A model generated the notes under the pieces. It was not told the DNA's origin. It saw only the letters and a list, made by a program, of their open reading frames with translations, and searched no databases. Position numbers and translations under genes: made by a program. Positions 58,741 to 64,000 of a stretch of DNA of 64,000 bases are shown here, piece after piece. The DNA comes from Malus domestica (lineage: Eukaryota > Streptophyta > Magnoliopsida > Rosales > Rosaceae): assembly GCF_042453785.1 (NCBI RefSeq), contig NC_091663.1, forward strand, positions 35,919,001-35,983,000, read 5' to 3'. Position 1 is the stretch's first letter; the number at the start of each line of letters is the position of its first letter.

Positions 58741-58833
58741 CCGATTTCTGAGCTTGCCTTTTCGATTTTTTGAATTGGCCTCTTCGAATTCTGAGCTCGC
58801 CTCTTCGATCTCTGAAATCCCGTCGAGTGTTGA

Positions 58834-58850
58834 TTTTTATAGAGGCACGC
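58834..58850 (+). promoter_or_regulatory. TATA-like box of the coiled-coil frame in copy D
   Basis: TTTTTATAGAGGCACGC lies about 110-125 bp upstream of the ATG at 58961, at the same place as in copies A and B. Confidence 0.5.
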
Positions 58851-58960
58851 ATTTCGTTTCAAAGCACACTTGAATTTTCGCTTGTAGAAACTCCCTTTTT
58901 GCACTTCTAAGATCTTGATTTTTTTTTGTCTGACTTCTTATTTCTTCAACACATTTGAAA

Positions 58961-59632
58961 ATGTCTGGACCCTTTGACCGTCGTTTTGATTTGAACTTTG
59001 GTGAAGAGGCAACCCCGCCTTCTCCAGATAACATATGGCGCCCATCCTTCATATCCCCTACTGGTCCTCTTACCGTTGGGGATTCGATGATGAAGAATGA
59101 TATGACCGCTGCGGTGGTGGCCCGGAACCTTGTCACTCCTAAAGATAACAGACTACTTTCCAAGCGGTCTGATGAGTTGGCTGTTAAGGATTCTCTGGCT
59201 CTCAGTGTGCAGTGTGCAGGTTCTGTGTCTAATATGGCCCAACGTCTATTTGCTCGAACCCGTCAAGTTGAATCATTGGCGGCTGAAGTGATGAGTCTCA
59301 AACAAGAGATTAGAGGGCTTAAGCATGAGAATAAACAGTTGCACAAGCTTGCACATAACTATGCCACAAACATGAAGAGGAAGATTAACCAGATGCAGGA
59401 ATCTGATGGTCAGATTTTACTTGATCATCAGAAGTTCGTGGGTTTGTTCCAACAGCATTTGCCTTCGTCTTCTGGGGCTGTACCGCGTAATGAAGCTCCA
59501 AATGATCAACCTTCAGTGCCTCCTCCTCCTAGAGTTCCGCCGAGTGATGTGGCTTCAAACAGTCAACCTCCAGCGCCTCTCATTTCTGGAGCTCTGCCGA
59601 GTGGTGAGGCGTCACCTGATCGTCCTTTGTGA
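58961..59632 (+). CDS. Coiled-coil protein frame of copy D (antisense to the element)
   Basis: About 223 residues, open along its length and close to the frame at 44182-44850: FDLNFGEE near the start, the same heptad-rich coiled coil, and the same Pro/Ser-rich tail with a few changes. A TATA-like box is upstream. Downstream are T-rich sequence and 'aaataaataaaatgg' (59700-59735), which could serve as a poly(A) signal region. The product is unrecognised. The EAR-like motif is less perfect here. Confidence 0.75.
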   Translation: MSGPFDRRFDLNFGEEATPPSPDNIWRPSFISPTGPLTVGDSMMKNDMTAAVVARNLVTPKDNRLLSKRSDELAVKDSLALSVQCAGSVSNMAQRLFARTRQVESLAAEVMSLKQEIRGLKHENKQLHKLAHNYATNMKRKINQMQESDGQILLDHQKFVGLFQQHLPSSSGAVPRNEAPNDQPSVPPPPRVPPSDVASNSQPPAPLISGALPSGEASPDRPL

Positions 59633-59874
59633 AGGCTGCCTATTGTTTGATGCTTGCACATTTGTAATTTTTTTTTGTTTGCATATAGAATGCAATTTTA
59701 TGTAATCTTTCCAGAAAAATAAATAAAATGGATTTTATTTCTCTCAATGCAATTTTTTTTTTCTTTTGGTGCTGGATGCACCAAGTTCCATCATCATTTT
59801 TTTTTATTATATTTTTTTTTCTTTTCCGTCTGCTTTCGGTGCCATTACCTTTCTTTACAATTTTTTTTCTTTCC

Positions 59875-62800
59875 GCACATAGTGCCCATGCACCACCAGA
59901 AACTTTTGATTTACCATGGGGCTGTTCCCCATCTTTGATCCACCATCCCCTTTTTTTATTATATATTTTTTTATATAAATTTGGATGATGGGTAGAGGAA
60001 TTTTGTAGGGAATAACGAAGACGGAGAGGGTGGAGGTGACCTTGATGTCGGATCCAGCTAGAACCCAAAGCACAGCCTTTGAGCCCAACCACAAAGCACA
60101 ACCACTGCACACTCGTTGCACCGTCACCGAGCACAACCACTGCGCATCCGTTGCAACAAAGACGGCAAGGATGAAATCGAGGAGAATTTCTCAAGACACC
60201 AAACTCCCCCTGCACCGGAAACCCATAGCGAACAGAGACGGTGGTCAAAAGCTGCAGAAGTGAGCTTTGACGAGGAGAGCATGAAAAGGGCGCGCCCAAT
60301 CACAGGGAGGAGGTACGGAGAAGTTGAGATAATATGATCTCAGACACACTGATAGAGAAGACTTGGAAAAACTTTGATTTATTGTAAAACCGAAGGGCGG
60401 ATGAGTGCCGTTGACTTGACTTCACGTCTCCTCCGTCTGCGAGTTTTCAAGCAGAGAGTTTCGACCCAAACCACTGAGACCGCTCCCATTAAAATGGCCT
60501 TCGTAAAAAAAATACAAAGTTCATGGCCACCAACCAAGCATCTTCACTCTGTGAGGCTGATCCGTATACTCTTTGTGCAATCTGTCACATATGTGTTACT
60601 TCCGCATCAACTTCAACATCACATGTGAATGATTTCTCATCACTTGGGCAGCTAAGGAAGAGAAGTGGAGAGCTTGGAACTTGACACAGCCGTAGAGGAA
60701 GATGAGCCATCCGTGTTTCTTGCTGCTGACCATTGATTCAACAAGACTTGGCATTTTGTGTGTTAAACCAAGAGAGCGGCAGAGCTCAGGTGTTGAGCTG
60801 GAAGTGAAGGAGTTGCAGCGGCAATAGCGTCGAGCTCATCGGCGTTCTTGCTCGGAGGAAGAAGAAGAAAGCCGGTATTTTTTTTTTGCACATAGTGCCC
60901 ATGCAACACCAGAAACTTTTGATCTACCATGGGGCTGTTCCCCATCTTTGATCCACCATCCCCTTTTTTTATTATATATATTTTTATATAAATTTGGATG
61001 ATGGGTAGAGGAATTTTGCAGGGAAGGACGAAGACGGAGAGGGTGGAGGTGACCTTGATGTCGAATCCGGCTAGAACCCAAAACACAGCCATTGAGCCCA
61101 ACCACAGAGCACAACCACTGCACACTCGTTGCACCATCACCGAGCACAACCACTGTGCATCCGTTGCAACAAAGACGGCAAGGATGAAATCGAGGAGAAT
61201 TTCTCAAGACACCCAACTCCCCCTGCACCGGAAACCCATAGCGAACAGAGACGGTGGTCAAAATCTACAGAAGTGAGCTTTGACGAGGAGAGCATGAAAA
61301 GGGCGCGGCCAATCACCGGGAGGAGGTACAGAGAAATTGAGATAATATGATCTCAGACACACTGATAGAGAAGACTTGGAAAAACTTTGATTTATTGTAC
61401 AACCGAAGGGCGGATGAGTGCCGTTGACTTGACTTCACGTCTCCTCCGTCTGCGAGTTTTCAAGCAGAGAGTTACGACCCAAACCACTGAGACCGCTCCC
61501 ATTATAATGGCCTTCGTAAAAAAAATACAAAGTTCATGGCCACCAACCAAACATCTTCACTCTGTGAGGCTGATCCGTATACTCTTTGTGCAATCTGTCA
61601 CATATGTGTTACTTCCGCATCAACTTCAACATCACATGTGAATGATTTCTCATCACTTGGGCAGCTAAGGAAGAGAAGTGGAGAGCTTGGAGCTTGACGC
61701 AGTCGTAGAGGAAGATGAGCTCTCCGTGTTTCTTGCTGCTGACCATTGATTCAACAAGACTTGGCATTTTGTGTGTTAAACCAAGAGAGCGGCAGAGCTC
61801 AGGTGTTGAGCTGGAAGTGAAGGAGTTGTAGCGGCAATAGCGTCGAGCTCATCGGCGTTCTTGCTCGGAGGAAGAAGAAGAAAGCCGATATTTTTTTTTT
61901 TGCACATAGTGCCCATGCAACACCAGAAACTTTTGATCTACCATGGGGCTGTTCCCTATCTTTGATCCACCATCCCCTTTTTTTATTATATATTTTTTTA
62001 TATAAATTTGGATGATGGGTAGAGGAATTTTGCAGGGAAGGACAAAGACGGAGAGGGTGGAGGTGACCTTGATGTCGGATCCAGCTAGAACCCAGAGCAC
62101 AGCCATTGAGCCCAACCACAAAGCACAACCACTGCACACTCGTTGCACCGTCACCGAGCACATCCACTGCGCATCTGTTGCAACAAAGACGGCAAGGATG
62201 AAATCGAGGAGAATTTCTCAAGACACCCAATCCCCCTGCACCGGAAACCCATAGCGAACAGAGACGGTGGTCAAAAGCTGCAGAAGTGAGCTTTGACGAG
62301 GAGAGCATGAAAAAGGCGCGCCCAATCACCGGGAGGAGGTACGGAGAAGTTGAGATAATATGATATCAGACACACTGATAGAGAAGACTTGGAAAAACTT
62401 TGATTTATTGTACAACCAAAAGTCGGATGAGTGTCGTTGACTTGACTTCACGTCTCCTCAGTCTGCGAGTTTTCAAGCAGAGAGTTTCGACCCAAACCAC
62501 TGAGACCGCTCCCATTAAAATGGCCTTCGTAAAAAAAATACAAAGTTCATGGCCACCAACCAAGCATCTTCACTCTGTGAGGCTGATCCGTATACTCTTT
62601 GTGCAATCTGTCACATATGTGTTACTTCCGCATCAACTTCAACATCACATGTGAATGATGTCTCATCACTTGGGCAGCTAAGGAAGAGAAGTGGAGAGCT
62701 TGGAGCTTGACGCAGCCGTAGAGGAAGATGAGCCCTCCGTGTTTCTTGCTGCTGACCATTGATTCAACAAGACTTGGCATTTTGTGTGTTAAACCAAGAG

Positions 62801-62912
62801 AGTGGCAGAGCTCAGGTGTTGAGCTGGAAGTGAAGGAGTTGCAGCGGCAATAGAGTCGAGCTCATCGGCGTTCTTGCTCGGAAGAAGAAGAAGAAAGCCG
62901 GTATTTTTTTTT
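59875..62912. repeat. Three tandem units of about 1013 bp
   Basis: GCACATAGTGCCCATGCA starts units at 59875, 60888 and 61902. The third ends near 62912 after 'gaagaagaaagccggta' and a T run. Units are very similar. Each contains the reverse complement of the block 36185-36815 plus about 400 bp of additional sequence (for example 'ccaccaaccaagcatcttcactctgtgaggctgatcc'). Frames seen in each unit are the same few frames repeated. Confidence 0.92.
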
Positions 62913-63078
62913 GTCGCGCCTCTGCATCTCGAGAAACAAAACAAGCTCTTCGTCTCTATCATTTGCGTTCACCACCTTCCCGAAGCTCCGTTCTCGCGCC
63001 CTCGACTCCAATGTAACTTCCATGGTTGTCTCTGCAGCTCAGCAAACACAGAAGCTGCTACGAGGAGAGAGAGAGAGA
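62913..63078 (-). pseudogene. Possible second captured host fragment in copy D
   Basis: On the minus strand the stretch reads ARERSFGKVV, then DEELVLFLEMQRRDK, and after a T/A run the 1-kb unit gives LLLPPSKNADELDA. This resembles the N-terminal region of a plant Ser-rich protein family with an 'EELALFLEMRKREKE..NLLL' motif. It is weak, short and inside an LTR element. Confidence 0.3.
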
Positions 63079-63366
63079 ATAAACATTGGCCATTCGGATA
63101 AAGACGACGAAGCGAGGGTTGCCGTCGTCTTCAATCTTAGGCATGGCAGGAGGCAGAGGCCTCTTGGGTTGAAACTGGCGGGCCATCATTCCCCTTTTGC
63201 CCTTTGATTCAACCACTAGCGCGCGGCGGACCTGCCTTTGCTCAGCCGTTTTCTGGGTCGTCGTCTTTGTGGAAACCAATGAGTGCCTGACGAGACCATC
63301 TTCGTGGGTCCTCGAGCTCGACAATGGAAGCCGAACCGCTGCGTTTAGAGACAAACCCACCTCCAT
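63079..63366 (-). pseudogene. Captured first-exon fragment of an HHL1-like chloroplast protein in copy D
   Basis: Minus-strand frame of about 96 residues starting MEVGLSLNAAVRLPLSSSR. It runs through a transit-peptide-like Ser/Thr/Arg-rich region to MARQFQPKRP, MPKIEDDGNPRFVVFIRMAN. That last stretch is typical of HHL1 (hypersensitive to high light 1), a thylakoid protein that protects photosystem II. After MANVY the similarity stops. It lies in the same direction as gag of copy D and is a fragment carried by the element, not a complete gene. Confidence 0.6.
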
Positions 63367-64000
63367 TTTTCCCTTGGGTTTTTGCAGAGTCCTGGATTTC
63401 TCAGTGTGTGAGCGAGAAAAGGAAGCCGTCGGCGTTGTCTTCTTCAGTGGGATCCTCGTCCTCGCCGTTGGTCGGGTGCGCTGAGAAGAATGAGAGAGGG
63501 TTAAGAACAAGTGGATGAGGTGGGGGGCATAGCAGACCCGAGGAGGTGACGGATTGGGCTTGGAGGCTGCCACTTGGGCCTGGATGGCCTCCTTTTGATA
63601 GGCTTCCTGCTGATGGATATACATACATATATATATAGATATATATGTATGTAAAAGAAATCCTTTTTTTTATTATTATTTTTTTATTCTTTTTTTTTAA
63701 AACAAGGAATAACGTATGTATTCCCTTTTTTTTTTTTTTTTTTTTTTTTTGTAAATACATATGTATTCATTTTTTTTCTTTTTGTAATAAAATTGACTCT
63801 ATTTAATAAAACATTTATTTTTTATTATTATTTTTTTATTTTGATGTGACTGAACTCAAAGTTGAATGTTCAAGCTGCCTACGTACCCCTCCAATGAAGG
63901 AGATCAAGTCCAAACGTAGTTTAAATACATACATATTTTTTTTGGTATTTTCTTTTTTTTTGTGCCGTTTGTAGTTTCAGCTTATGCAGGCAATGAGCGT
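63367..64000. other. Right end of the window, internal region of copy D
   Basis: GC-rich sequence to about 63600 (possible 5' UTR of the captured HHL1-like gene), then T-rich and TA-rich runs. The stretch 63845-64000 matches in reverse the sequence after gag in copy B ('ctacgtac', 'gatcaagtc', 'gtgccgtttg'). Confidence 0.55.

Larger units (their letters stand above)
57198..64000 (-). mobile_element. LTR element copy D (fossil), inverted, extends beyond the window
   Basis: From 57198 the order is the reverse complement of the family: ATCAAGCC repeats, about 80-bp minisatellite, 102-bp minisatellite, the coiled-coil frame (now on the plus strand), three tandem 1-kb units, a captured HHL1-like exon, and at 63830-64000 the sequence found just after gag in copy B (reverse of about 41280-41400). 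Gag would lie beyond the right edge. The left end lacks its LTR. Broken: truncated at the junction. Confidence 0.75.

Noticed and set aside
1-64000. tRNA, rRNA or snoRNA genes
   Set aside because: I looked for cloverleaf-like and box C/D patterns by eye and saw none convincing; a tRNAscan and Rfam search would be needed to be sure.

Overview
This is a eudicot nuclear genome window. It holds intron-containing plant genes (GT-AG plus two GC-AG introns), plant-type histone H2A.X genes, a BSL/BSU1-type Kelch phosphatase and dense TIR and LTR elements. The repeat style suggests Rosaceae (apple or pear relatives), but that is inference only.

The left part (1-34.6 kb) is ordinary gene space broken by transposable elements. 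In order it holds: a large TIR element with a Pack-MULE-like element nested inside (252-2690); a three-exon methylesterase-like alpha/beta hydrolase gene (minus, 2996-4621); a hairpin MITE and a second TIR element; two tandem histone H2A.X genes (8067-8592 and 10287-11080); a decayed Tas-like aldo/keto reductase pseudogene (12901-14950); a 21-exon BSL1-like Kelch/Ser-Thr phosphatase gene (16547-21941); a third copy of the TIR element; a single-exon UTP15-like WD40 gene (24820-26469); a two-exon NPL4-like gene (minus, 28143-31051); and a solo LTR with a clear target-site duplication (31626-33156) lying inside a TIR element.

The right part (34.6-64 kb) is a cluster of at least four copies of one LTR retrotransposon family. 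I call them A (34615-37970 and 47739-51226), B (37971-47738, both LTRs, target duplication ACAAG), C (50147-57197, sharing one LTR with A) and D (57198 to the window end, inverted). The family carries a gag frame of Ty3/gypsy type, and I see no protease, reverse transcriptase or integrase. The space where pol would lie holds fragments of host genes that differ between copies: RBP45-like and F-box/LRR (SKIP2/VFB)-like in B, HHL1-like in D. C carries a plant mobile domain (PMD) frame in antisense.

Other family parts are a conserved antisense frame for a coiled-coil protein with its own TATA-like box, several minisatellites, and arrays of a 19-bp hairpin core (ATGGTGC, 5-nt loop, GCACCAT). The stem of this hairpin is kept while the loop changes between arrays. 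In copy A the arrays form a giant inverted repeat. This non-autonomous, gene-capturing family with an antisense gene and hairpin arrays is the most interesting content of the window.
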